From contig CAUEKH010000023.1 of NCBI GenBank assembly GCA_959018155.1, positions 1 through 15,471 on the forward strand: a stretch of DNA of 15,471 nt, written 5' to 3'. Positions 6,545-12,935 of this stretch are shown here, in pieces. Every line of letters begins with the position of its first letter. Position 1 is the stretch's first letter. Made by a program: the position numbers and the translations under genes. Source of the DNA: an uncultured Hungatella sp. (GTDB taxonomy: Bacteria; Bacillota; Clostridia; Lachnospirales; Lachnospiraceae). The notes beneath the pieces are model-generated. The model did not search any database and was not told the origin of the DNA. It saw nothing but the letters and a program-made list of their open reading frames with translations.

Positions 6545-6961
6545 ATGAGTATCCATATTGTTTATGAGGCGAGGCTTTTAATCTACAGCTTTCTTACCGG
6601 GGCAGGGTTGATGATGGTGTACGATTTACTTCGGGTATTCCGCATTTTCGTTCCTCACCATCCGATCTGGATGGGAGTGGAGGACATGGCCTACTGGGTC
6701 TACGCCAGCCTGGTGACATTTTCCCTTCTCTACGAACAGAATGACGGCGGGCTTCGGGGCTACGTGATAAGCGGAATTCTGATCGGGATGTTTCTTTATG
6801 ACAGGCTGGTCAGCAGATTTTTTCTGAAACTCTTGAAAAAAGTGTGGAAATATCTTAGAATGAAAGCAGACAAGTGTTTTGGCAAACGGCGCAGAATAAG
6901 AACAGCTGGTGAAGGAAAAGATGAGAGAAGCAGGAAAATCAAGAAGAAAGAGAAAAGATAA
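6545..6961 (+). CDS. yabQ: Spore cortex/membrane protein YabQ
   Basis: YabQ is an integral membrane protein needed for spore cortex formation in B. subtilis and is made in the mother cell. The 138-residue product has about three hydrophobic segments: LLIYSFLTGAGLMMVYDLLRVF (about residues 10-32), MAYWVYASLVTFSLLYE (about 48-65) and VISGILIGMFLYDRLVS (about 73-90). A strongly basic tail follows, predicted cytoplasmic. The GAGLMMVYDLLRVFR stretch followed by an aromatic second helix is typical of the family. The ribosome site is poor (GGGGCGG about 8 bases upstream), suggesting coupling to yabP. Its last 41 bases overlap divIC in another frame, an unusually long overlap made possible by the Lys/Arg-rich tail. 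Confidence 0.85.
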   Translation: MSIHIVYEARLLIYSFLTGAGLMMVYDLLRVFRIFVPHHPIWMGVEDMAYWVYASLVTFSLLYEQNDGGLRGYVISGILIGMFLYDRLVSRFFLKLLKKVWKYLRMKADKCFGKRRRIRTAGEGKDERSRKIKKKEKR

Positions 6962-7244
6962 ATGGGGCAACCGGATGGCGCTGATTGGCATTACATTCGT
7001 TGTGTTCGGCCTGGCCGTGACCGTGAACGTGAAGGGCTCTGCCATGGAAGAGAAGGTGCAGGAGTATCAGACCCGTTTAGACAGCTTAGACGCCCGGGTG
7101 GAGGCGGAGAAGAAGCGGAAGGAAGAACTGGAGGAGTACCGGATATACGTCCAGACGAAGCAGTACATCGAAGAGGTGGCGAAGCAGAAGCTGGGCCTGG
7201 TGAACCCCGACGAGATTCTGCTGAAACCGACAGAAAAAAAGTGA
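6921..7244 (+). CDS. divIC: Septum formation initiator DivIC/FtsB-like cell division protein
   Basis: DivIC acts with FtsL and DivIB in the divisome at the septum. The 107-residue protein shows the family layout: a basic cytoplasmic N-terminus (KSRRKRKDKWGNR), one membrane helix (MALIGITFVVFGLAVTVNV, about residues 19-37), an extracytoplasmic coiled coil rich in Glu/Lys heptads (about 42-75) and the conserved C-terminal box YIEEVAKQKLGLVNPDEI. The ATG at 6921 is preferred over the GTG at 6909 because AAGGA precedes it; its spacing of 4 is short, so a start at 6909 cannot be excluded. It overlaps yabQ by 41 bases. In B. subtilis divIC is followed by yabR and then spoIIE; yabR is absent here and spoIIE follows directly. 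Confidence 0.88.
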   Translation: MREAGKSRRKRKDKWGNRMALIGITFVVFGLAVTVNVKGSAMEEKVQEYQTRLDSLDARVEAEKKRKEELEEYRIYVQTKQYIEEVAKQKLGLVNPDEILLKPTEKK

Positions 7245-7248
7245 TTCG

Positions 7249-7289
7249 TGTCGTAATATTTTTGAGCACCGGACTGAAAATATGACAAA
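7249..7289 (+). promoter_or_regulatory. Two Spo0A (0A) box-like sites upstream of spoIIE
   Basis: TGTCGTA (7249-7255) and TGACAAA (7283-7289) each match the 0A box TGNCGAA at six of seven positions. The second overlaps the -35 position of the spoIIE promoter, as in Spo0A-activated promoters of B. subtilis. Confidence 0.5.
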
Positions 7290-7314
7290 TATTTCCCTTC
7301 TGCCTGTATATAAT
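7282..7314 (+). promoter_or_regulatory. spoIIE promoter with 21-bp spacing (Spo0A-activated type)
   Basis: ATGACA (7282-7287; 5 of 6 to TTGACA) and a perfect TATAAT (7309-7314) are 21 bp apart. That is too long for an ordinary SigA promoter but is the arrangement described for B. subtilis spoIIE, where Spo0A-P compensates. The predicted start is near 7321. Confidence 0.6.
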
Positions 7315-7352
7315 GGACTGAAGAACCATGATAACAGGCAGGAGGGATTTTT
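7294..7352 (+). terminator. Hairpin closing divIC and holding the spoIIE ribosome site
   Basis: Bases 7294-7307 pair with 7334-7347 (14 bp, one T-G wobble), followed by TTTTT (7348-7352). The 26-nt loop contains the -10 box and the predicted start of the spoIIE promoter. The 3' arm holds AGGAGGG (7340-7346), the spoIIE Shine-Dalgarno. A read-through transcript from divIC would meet a terminator-like structure; one from the spoIIE promoter lacks the 5' arm. Confidence 0.55.
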
Positions 7353-8768
7353 GTGTTCAGACGGAAAGCGGGACACCACGATATGGCGGATGTCAACGTA
7401 TATACTGCAAAGAGGTTGAACGACATGGCAGATTCTCTTGGAGAACTGGCCAGGGCGTGTACGGATGAGCTGTCCATAGGACAGGGACTTACAAGGGAGG
7501 ATGGGATTGCGGCCATGCAGTCTGCCGCGGCTATGGTCTGCGCCGGCTGTGGAAAATGTAATCTTTACTCCGGAGAAGGGCAGGAAAATAACTACTACCT
7601 GGATTATTTAACCCGTGCGTTTGAACAGAAGGGGAGCGTGGACTATGGGGACATGCCCCGTTTTTTTCTTGAGACGTGTAAGAAAAAAGATGACTATATG
7701 GGGCAGCTGAACCGGAGTCTGGGACGGGCTACCATGAATTTAGCCTGGAAAAACCGCTTTTTGGAGAGCCGTGACGCCGTAATCGTCCAGTTTAAGGAGC
7801 TGGCCGTCATCCTGGAAGAATTCTCTCACCAGATGGAGGAGGCCGTGGACATTACGCCGGAGAAAGAGGAGGCGGTGAAACGGCTTTTTAAGCGGTGTCA
7901 TGTGATAATAGAGAAAATGCTGATCCTGGAGTATGAAAATCATGAGAGGGAGGCCTATTTAACCATGCGGACCGGCGGAGGCCGGTGCGTGACGACGAAG
8001 GAGGCGGCGGAAATCCTGGAGGAAGCCATGGATGACGGGGAATGGTGCGCGGCCGCCGATGAGAGAAGCCTGGTGACGAAACAGGCGGCCACCATCCGCT
8101 TCGTGGAAAAAGGCCGCTACCAGGTGATATACGGGGCTGCCAGAGCCGCAAAGAGCGGGGAGACGGTGTCGGGGGACAATTATACATTTGGGCAGACGCG
8201 GCCCGGGCAGGTGATTATGAGCCTGTCGGATGGCATGGGAAGCGGTAAGGCGGCGGAGGAGGAGAGCCGTCAGGTGATCGAGCTGACGGAACGGCTTTTA
8301 GAGACGGGCTTTTCCCCCAGAGCCGCACTGAAGCTGGTGAATACGGTGTTACTCCTGACCGGCAGCACCCAGCATCCGGCCACGCTTGATTTGTGCTGCA
8401 TTGATTTACATACAGGGGTGCTGGAGGCCATGAAGCTGGGCGCTGCGGCCACCTACATTCTGACGGCTGAGGGCGTGGAACTTCTGGAAGCCGGGGAAGT
8501 GCCCATGGGGGTCTTAAGCCCCGTGGAACCGGTCCTGCTGTCGAAAAAGCTCTGGGACGACAACCGGGTGGTCATGGTGAGCGATGGCGTGCTGGATGCG
8601 CTTCCGGGGGAGGACAAGGAGTTGGCCCTCATGGAATTCATTGCCGGGATGCCGGTTAAGAATCCTCAGGATATGGCGGATCGGATTCTTTTATTTGCCC
8701 GGTCCTTTACCGATGCGGTGGGGGATGACATGACAGTTTTGACCGCCGGGATCTGGAAAAGAAAATAA
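7353..8768 (+). CDS. spoIIE: SpoIIE PP2C-type phosphatase, form lacking the membrane domain
   Basis: SpoIIE dephosphorylates SpoIIAA and so releases SigF in the forespore; it also interacts with FtsZ. The GTG at 7353 follows AGGAGGG by 6 bases. The 471-residue protein ends in a PP2C (SpoIIE) catalytic domain with its metal-site motifs: SGDNYTFG (about 274), SLSDGMGSGKAA (about 289), VVMVSDGVLDAL (about 408) and DDMTVL (about 457). The N-terminal half is a helical regulatory region with a Cys cluster (VCAGCGKC). It has no hydrophobic segment long enough to span a membrane, whereas B. subtilis SpoIIE is about 830 residues with some ten membrane helices. The divIC stop lies only about 110 bases upstream and that gap holds a promoter, so the short form appears genuine and not a truncation. 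Placement at the septum would therefore need another mechanism. Confidence 0.92.
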   Translation: MFRRKAGHHDMADVNVYTAKRLNDMADSLGELARACTDELSIGQGLTREDGIAAMQSAAAMVCAGCGKCNLYSGEGQENNYYLDYLTRAFEQKGSVDYGDMPRFFLETCKKKDDYMGQLNRSLGRATMNLAWKNRFLESRDAVIVQFKELAVILEEFSHQMEEAVDITPEKEEAVKRLFKRCHVIIEKMLILEYENHEREAYLTMRTGGGRCVTTKEAAEILEEAMDDGEWCAAADERSLVTKQAATIRFVEKGRYQVIYGAARAAKSGETVSGDNYTFGQTRPGQVIMSLSDGMGSGKAAEEESRQVIELTERLLETGFSPRAALKLVNTVLLLTGSTQHPATLDLCCIDLHTGVLEAMKLGAAATYILTAEGVELLEAGEVPMGVLSPVEPVLLSKKLWDDNRVVMVSDGVLDALPGEDKELALMEFIAGMPVKNPQDMADRILLFARSFTDAVGDDMTVLTAGIWKRK

Positions 8769-8771
8769 TAA

Positions 8772-8800
8772 TTGCAACGGACGTGTTTTCTATGTATAGT
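8772..8800 (+). promoter_or_regulatory. SigA-type promoter for tilS-hpt-ftsH
   Basis: TTGCAA (8772-8777), a 17-bp spacer and TATAGT (8795-8800) lie just after the spoIIE stop. They would give a leader of about 30 nt to tilS and let the operon be expressed in growth, independently of spoIIE. Confidence 0.55.
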
Positions 8801-8837
8801 AATAGAATGAGGGGGAAAAATCTACTAAGGCAGGTGG

Positions 8838-10220
8838 ATGATGTACAGAAAGACACTCGATTATATAAGGGAACACCAGCTTATCGCCCCGGGAGACCGC
8901 GTCATTGTGGGACTGTCCGGAGGCGCGGATTCGGTGTGCCTGCTTGTAATCTTAAATGAACTGAAGAAAGAATTTAACATGGAGCTGTTCGCGGTCCATA
9001 TCCATCACGGCCTGCGGGGAAGTGAGGCGGACCGGGACAGCAGATACGCGCAGGAACTGTCAGAAAGTCTGGGAGTGCCTTTTGTTTGTGTGCATGTGAA
9101 GGCGGCCGAGTACGCAAAGGAGCACGGGATGTCCGAGGAGGAAGCCGGAAGGTATCTGCGGTATCACATTCTGGAACAGGAGAGAATCCGGGTGAATGGC
9201 ACCAGGATTGCGGTGGCCCACCACGCGGGAGATCAGGTGGAGACGGTCCTTTACAACCTGTTCCGCGGCAGCGGTTTAAAAGGGCTTGGTGGGATGCGGC
9301 CTGAGCGGGGCGTGATTATCCGGCCGCTGCTGTTTGCAGAGAAACGGGAGATACTTGAATTTCTGGAAGAGAGAGGAATTTCGCACTGTGAAGATTCCAC
9401 CAATGCGTCGGGTGACTATGTGAGAAACCGGCTGCGGGGCGAGATTATTCCTGCAGTGACAGAGCGGATTAACAGAAATGCCTGCGGCAACGTCCTGCGG
9501 GCGGCGGAAGCGGCTTATGAGGCGGATGCCTATTTAGAAAAAGTTGCAAAAAGGCTGATTGAAGAGTCTGCAATGCGGAAGATGAAAACGGCAGAGTCCG
9601 GCGGCGATGAGTCGTCCGGGCAGGAAGTGAAGGCCATCGCCATGCCCGTTTCCATACTTCTCGAAAATGACGATATCATCCGCCGCTACGTCATCCGCCT
9701 GATGATTTCCGAGATGAGTCGTTCCCTGAAGGACATCACCAGCACCCACGTGAAGGACACGGCCGGTCTGCTTCACAGCACGGTGGGCCATCGAATCGAT
9801 CTGCCGGGCGGTTTGTACGCAGAGCGATCCTATGAGGAGCTGTGGCTGAAGCGGGAGGCTGATAAGGAGGAAAAGCAGCTTCCAAAGCTTCAGACGACCG
9901 TATTTTCTTACGAAAAAGGACAGGAATTTCCGAAAAACGGGTATACGAAATGGTTTGATTATGATAAAATCAATAATGCGCTGTGTGTAAGGTTCCGAGA
10001 GACCGGGGATTACATCATGCTGGCCGGAGGCGGAAAGAAAACGGTCAAGGCATTTATGATTGATGAAAAGATTCCGAAAGAGGAGAGAGACCGGATTCCG
10101 CTGGTGGCGGACGGTTCCCACATTCTCTGGATCATCGGATACCGGATCAGTGAATACTATAAAATAACAGGCAATACCCATACAGTGATACAAATACAAA
10201 TTAACGGAGGAAAAAAATGA
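8838..10220 (+). CDS. tilS: tRNA(Ile)-lysidine synthetase TilS
   Basis: TilS uses ATP and lysine to convert C34 of tRNA-Ile2 (anticodon CAU) to lysidine, changing decoding from AUG to AUA and charging from Met to Ile. It is essential in most bacteria. The 460-residue protein has the PP-loop SGGADS at residues 28-33, the HIHHGLRGSEADRDS stretch, AVAHHAGDQVETVLYNLFRGSG with the conserved HxxDDxxET-type site (here HHAGDQVET), and IIRPLL. The C-terminal TilS domain is also present (FRETGDYIMLAGG ... KTVKAFMIDEKIPKEERDRIPL). ATG 8838 or 8841 could start it; AAGG 7 bases before 8838 favours the first. It overlaps hpt by 4 bases (ATGA), a sign of translational coupling. Confidence 0.96.
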   Translation: MMYRKTLDYIREHQLIAPGDRVIVGLSGGADSVCLLVILNELKKEFNMELFAVHIHHGLRGSEADRDSRYAQELSESLGVPFVCVHVKAAEYAKEHGMSEEEAGRYLRYHILEQERIRVNGTRIAVAHHAGDQVETVLYNLFRGSGLKGLGGMRPERGVIIRPLLFAEKREILEFLEERGISHCEDSTNASGDYVRNRLRGEIIPAVTERINRNACGNVLRAAEAAYEADAYLEKVAKRLIEESAMRKMKTAESGGDESSGQEVKAIAMPVSILLENDDIIRRYVIRLMISEMSRSLKDITSTHVKDTAGLLHSTVGHRIDLPGGLYAERSYEELWLKREADKEEKQLPKLQTTVFSYEKGQEFPKNGYTKWFDYDKINNALCVRFRETGDYIMLAGGGKKTVKAFMIDEKIPKEERDRIPLVADGSHILWIIGYRISEYYKITGNTHTVIQIQINGGKK

Positions 10221-10747
10221 TGAATGATAAGATACGTGTATTGTTATCGGAAGAGGAAGTCGCCAGCCGGATTCGCGAGATCGGCGAAGAAGTCAGCAGG
10301 GATTATGATGGAAGACCGCTTCATTTGATTTGCATTTTAAAGGGCGGAGTATTTTTTACGTGTGAACTGGCAAAGAGGATTTCTCTGCCGCTGACCCTGG
10401 ACTTCATGTCGGTTTCCAGCTATGGGGCGGGAACCGTTTCCAGCGGAATCGTGAAGATTGTCAAGGATCTGGATGAGCCGATTGAGGGCAAGGATGTACT
10501 GATTGTGGAAGATATTATTGATTCCGGCAACACGCTGTCCTACTTAATCGAAGTGCTGAAGCAGAGAAATCCGAGAAGCATCGAACTGTGCACTCTTCTT
10601 GATAAGCCGGAACGCCGTGTCAAGAAGCAGGTACAGGTAAAATACACCTGTTTTACCGTGCCGGATGAATTTATCGTGGGATACGGTCTCGACTACGATC
10701 AGAAATACAGAAACTTACCGTATATCGGGGTAATAGAACAGCAATAA
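10217..10747 (+). CDS. hpt: Hypoxanthine(-guanine) phosphoribosyltransferase
   Basis: This is the cytoplasmic purine-salvage enzyme that joins hypoxanthine or guanine to PRPP to make IMP or GMP. The 176-residue protein has the expected size. It shows LICILKGGVFFTCELAKRI (pyrophosphate loop), the flexible-loop SSYGAGTVSSG, the PRPP-binding signature VLIVEDIIDSGNTL (about residues 94-107) and the purine-contacting VPDEFIVGYGLDYDQKYRNLPYIG near the end. GGAGG (10206-10210) lies 6 bases before the ATG at 10217, inside the end of tilS. The tilS-hpt-ftsH order is conserved across Firmicutes. In B. subtilis HprT and TilS interact and regulate ftsH expression, so the linkage may be functional. Confidence 0.95.
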   Translation: MMNDKIRVLLSEEEVASRIREIGEEVSRDYDGRPLHLICILKGGVFFTCELAKRISLPLTLDFMSVSSYGAGTVSSGIVKIVKDLDEPIEGKDVLIVEDIIDSGNTLSYLIEVLKQRNPRSIELCTLLDKPERRVKKQVQVKYTCFTVPDEFIVGYGLDYDQKYRNLPYIGVIEQQ

Positions 10748-10759
10748 GGAGGCAGCCCG

Positions 10760-12571
10760 TTGAAACAACAGCAACCATTCAGAGGATTATTCCTGATTTT
10801 ATTCCTCGGAGTTATTTTGATTATCCTTCAGTTCCTGCCGACGAACTCGCAGGAGATTACGAATCAGGAGTATTTACAGGTGATTGAGGAGGGAAATATC
10901 GCCTCCGCGACAATCTATCAGAACCAGCAGACGCCCACAGGCCGGGTGGTCTTAACGATGACCGATAATTCGACCAAAGAGATCAGCGTTCCCGATGTAA
11001 AAGAAGAGCAGGAACTGCTGATGAGAAATGGCATCAAACTGACGACCAAGAATGTGCCCCAGGACAATTATTTCCTGACCATAGTTCTGCCGATTATCCT
11101 GACCGCCATCGTGATCGTGGGAGTGTTCATGGTTATGAACGCCAGGGCCGGGGCGGGAAGCGCCAACGCCAAGATGATGAATTTCGGCAGGAGCCGCGCC
11201 CACATGGCGAAGGATGTAAATAAAGTCAACTTCGGCAAAGTGGCCGGTTTAAAGGAAGAGAAGGAAGAACTGGAAGAGGTGGTGGATTTCCTGAAAAATC
11301 CACAGAAATATACGAGCGTGGGCGCGCGTATCCCGAAGGGAATCTTACTCGTAGGCCCTCCAGGAACAGGTAAGACTTTGCTTGCCAAGGCGGTAGCCGG
11401 GGAGGCGGGTGTTCCGTTCTTCTCCATCTCGGGATCCGACTTTGTGGAGATGTTCGTCGGTGTCGGTGCGTCGAGAGTCAGAGACTTGTTTGACGAGGGG
11501 AAGAAACATGCGCCCTGTATCATTTTCATAGATGAGATCGACGCTGTGGCCCGCCGGAGAGGCGCAGGCATGGGCGGCGGCCATGATGAGAGGGAACAGA
11601 CGCTGAATCAGCTTCTGGTAGAGATGGATGGCTTCGGAGTCAATGAGGGCATCATCGTTATGGCGGCCACCAACCGGGTCGATATCCTGGATCCCGCGAT
11701 TCTGCGTCCGGGCCGATTTGACCGTAAGGTCGGTGTAGGAAGACCGGATGTGCGCGGAAGAGAAGATATCTTAAAGGTGCATTCCAAAGAAAAACCGCTG
11801 GCAGAGGATGTGGATCTGAAGCAGGTGGCACAGACGACGGCCGGATTTACCGGTGCGGATCTGGAAAACTTAATGAATGAGGCGGCCATCAACGCGGCCC
11901 GTGAGAATAAGAAATTTATCAATCAGAGCGACATCAACAAGGCATTCGTCAAGGTGGGAATCGGCGCTGAGAAGAAGAGCAAGGTGATCTCCGAGGAGGA
12001 GAAGAGAATTACAGCCTATCACGAGGCAGGCCACGCCATCCTCTTCCATCTGCTTCCCGACGAAGGGCCGGTTCATACGATTTCCATTATTCCGACAGGA
12101 ATCGGGGCGGCCGGTTATACTATGCCGCTGCCGGAACACGATCGGATGTTCAACTCCAGGAAGCGTATGCTTCAGGATATCATGGTCGATCTGGGCGGAA
12201 GAATTGCGGAAGAGATCATTTTCGGCGATATTACAACGGGAGCGTCCCAGGATATTAAGCAGGCTACGGCTACGGCCCGCGCCATGGTGACCCAGTACGG
12301 TATGTCCGACCGGGTCGGCATGATTAATTACGATAATGACGGTGACGAGGTCTTTATCGGCCGCGATCTGGCCCATGCCAAGAGTTATGGAAATGAGGTG
12401 GCCAACGCGATCGATGGAGAGGTGAAGCGGATTATCGACGAGTGCTATGCGAAGGCGAAGGAAATCATTCTCGCCCATGAAGATGTGCTTCACGCCTGCT
12501 GTAAACTCTTAATTGAGAAGGAAAAGATTGACCAGCACGAGTTTGAGAGCCTGTTTGCCCCGGAGGCTTAA
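10760..12571 (+). CDS. ftsH: Membrane-bound ATP-dependent zinc protease FtsH
   Basis: FtsH is a hexameric membrane AAA+ protease that degrades misfolded membrane proteins and selected regulators; in B. subtilis it also affects sporulation. The TTG start at 10760 is supported by AAGGAGG 7 bases upstream. The 603-residue protein has a first membrane helix ([19 protein letters not shown]), an extracytoplasmic domain and a second helix ([19 protein letters not shown], about residues 107-126). The AAA module follows, with Walker A GPPGTGKT (about 198), Walker [10 protein letters not shown] (about 253) and the second region of homology [20 protein letters not shown]. The zinc protease has HEAGH (about 421-425) and the third ligand in [10 protein letters not shown]. 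The length and motifs are standard, and the C-terminus is somewhat short. The gene ends the tilS operon. Confidence 0.98.
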   Translation: MKQQQPFRGLFLILFLGVILIILQFLPTNSQEITNQEYLQVIEEGNIASATIYQNQQTPTGRVVLTMTDNSTKEISVPDVKEEQELLMRNGIKLTTKNVPQDNYFLTIVLPIILTAIVIVGVFMVMNARAGAGSANAKMMNFGRSRAHMAKDVNKVNFGKVAGLKEEKEELEEVVDFLKNPQKYTSVGARIPKGILLVGPPGTGKTLLAKAVAGEAGVPFFSISGSDFVEMFVGVGASRVRDLFDEGKKHAPCIIFIDEIDAVARRRGAGMGGGHDEREQTLNQLLVEMDGFGVNEGIIVMAATNRVDILDPAILRPGRFDRKVGVGRPDVRGREDILKVHSKEKPLAEDVDLKQVAQTTAGFTGADLENLMNEAAINAARENKKFINQSDINKAFVKVGIGAEKKSKVISEEEKRITAYHEAGHAILFHLLPDEGPVHTISIIPTGIGAAGYTMPLPEHDRMFNSRKRMLQDIMVDLGGRIAEEIIFGDITTGASQDIKQATATARAMVTQYGMSDRVGMINYDNDGDEVFIGRDLAHAKSYGNEVANAIDGEVKRIIDECYAKAKEIILAHEDVLHACCKLLIEKEKIDQHEFESLFAPEA

Positions 12572-12572
12572 G

Positions 12573-12617
12573 TCCGGCAGAATGACTAATTTTTAACAGG
12601 AGTGTCCCGGATTTTTT
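12573..12617 (+). terminator. Possible terminator of the tilS-hpt-ftsH operon
   Basis: TCCGG (12573-12577) can pair with CCGGA (12607-12611), with an inner GAC/GTC pairing, and TTTTTT follows (12612-12617). The stem is short and the loop irregular, but the place, just after the ftsH stop, and the T-run fit. Confidence 0.4.
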
Positions 12618-12701
12618 GTGGCATAAACGGAGGGAAAGCGAAAGTGCATAAAAACAGATTTTGAAAAAAATGATGTTTGTGCACACTTATTTTACAAATC
12701 A

Positions 12702-12710
12702 TGCTATATT
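12702..12710 (+). promoter_or_regulatory. Extended -10 promoter for a candidate small RNA
   Basis: TGCTATATT carries the extended -10 TG motif followed by TATATT (12705-12710). No good -35 is seen at 17 bp, which extended -10 promoters can tolerate. The predicted start is near 12717. A weak inverted repeat (TTTGT / ACAAA) lies just upstream and could be an operator. Confidence 0.45.
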
Positions 12711-12716
12711 ATTACT

Positions 12717-12814
12717 CGTAACCCCCCCAATACATTATATAGTTTTTGCTACACCCCATAAGAAACGAAATACCTTCTCCGAAAAACGGTCAGCTGCCCC
12801 GCTGACCGTTTTTT
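12717..12814 (+). ncRNA. Candidate small RNA (about 98 nt) with three C-rich motifs
   Basis: A promoter-like element upstream and a perfect terminator at the end bracket about 98 bases with no credible reading frame. The leader has a run of seven C (12722-12728), then CACCCC (12752-12757), then CTCC before the terminator, whose loop is TGCCCC (12795-12800). Unpaired C-rich motifs are the target-binding feature of Gram-positive small RNAs such as RsaE/RoxS, which pair with G-rich ribosome sites. I do not recognise a named family. It could instead be an untranslated relic or a leader attenuated before the GH13 gene. Confidence 0.4.
12782..12814. terminator. Strong bidirectional intrinsic terminator
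   Basis: A perfect 13-bp stem, AAAAACGGTCAGC (12782-12794) against GCTGACCGTTTTT (12801-12813), encloses the loop TGCCCC, and the T-run extends to 12814. A-run and T-run on opposite sides make it work in both directions. It separates ftsH and the candidate small RNA from the GH13 gene. Confidence 0.9.
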
Positions 12815-12869
12815 CTGCCTGAGGGGCAGGCGGGGGCGGAAAAATAAAGAAAGTATAAATTTTATGGGG

Positions 12870-12898
12870 TTGTATATTTGGGTTGAATCAGATAAAAT
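12870..12898 (+). promoter_or_regulatory. SigA-type promoter for the GH13 gene
   Basis: TTGTAT (12870-12875), a 17-bp spacer and TAAAAT (12893-12898) predict transcription from about 12905. This lies inside the longest possible reading frame (from ATG 12864) and so argues for the downstream start at 12936. Confidence 0.5.
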
Positions 12899-12935
12899 AG
12901 ATACAGGAGTAATTGAGAAAGGAACAGAAAAATGT

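Noticed and set aside
6962..7285. Second plus-strand frame overlapping divIC
   Set aside because: Its translation is Arg/Gly-rich and low in complexity, typical of a shifted reading of a GC-rich gene; DivIC motifs are in the other frame.
9534..10199. Minus-strand open frame of 221 codons
   Set aside because: It lies wholly inside tilS, has no ribosome site and no recognisable motif; the plus strand carries clear TilS domains.
11870..12493. Minus-strand open frame of 207 codons
   Set aside because: It is antisense to the FtsH protease domain, which is unmistakable; the open frame follows from ftsH codon use.
12699..12706. CATnnTA-type SigG -10 (CATGCTA) for the candidate small RNA
   Set aside because: The -10 fits, but the nearest -35-like TGCACA (12680-12685) is only 14 bp away, not the 17-18 bp expected; an extended -10 SigA reading is simpler.
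12815..12830. Small hairpin CTGCC/GGCAG just after the strong terminator
   Set aside because: It is too short to assign a role; the downstream GGGGCAG is complementary to the terminator loop but comes after it and could not act as an antiterminator.
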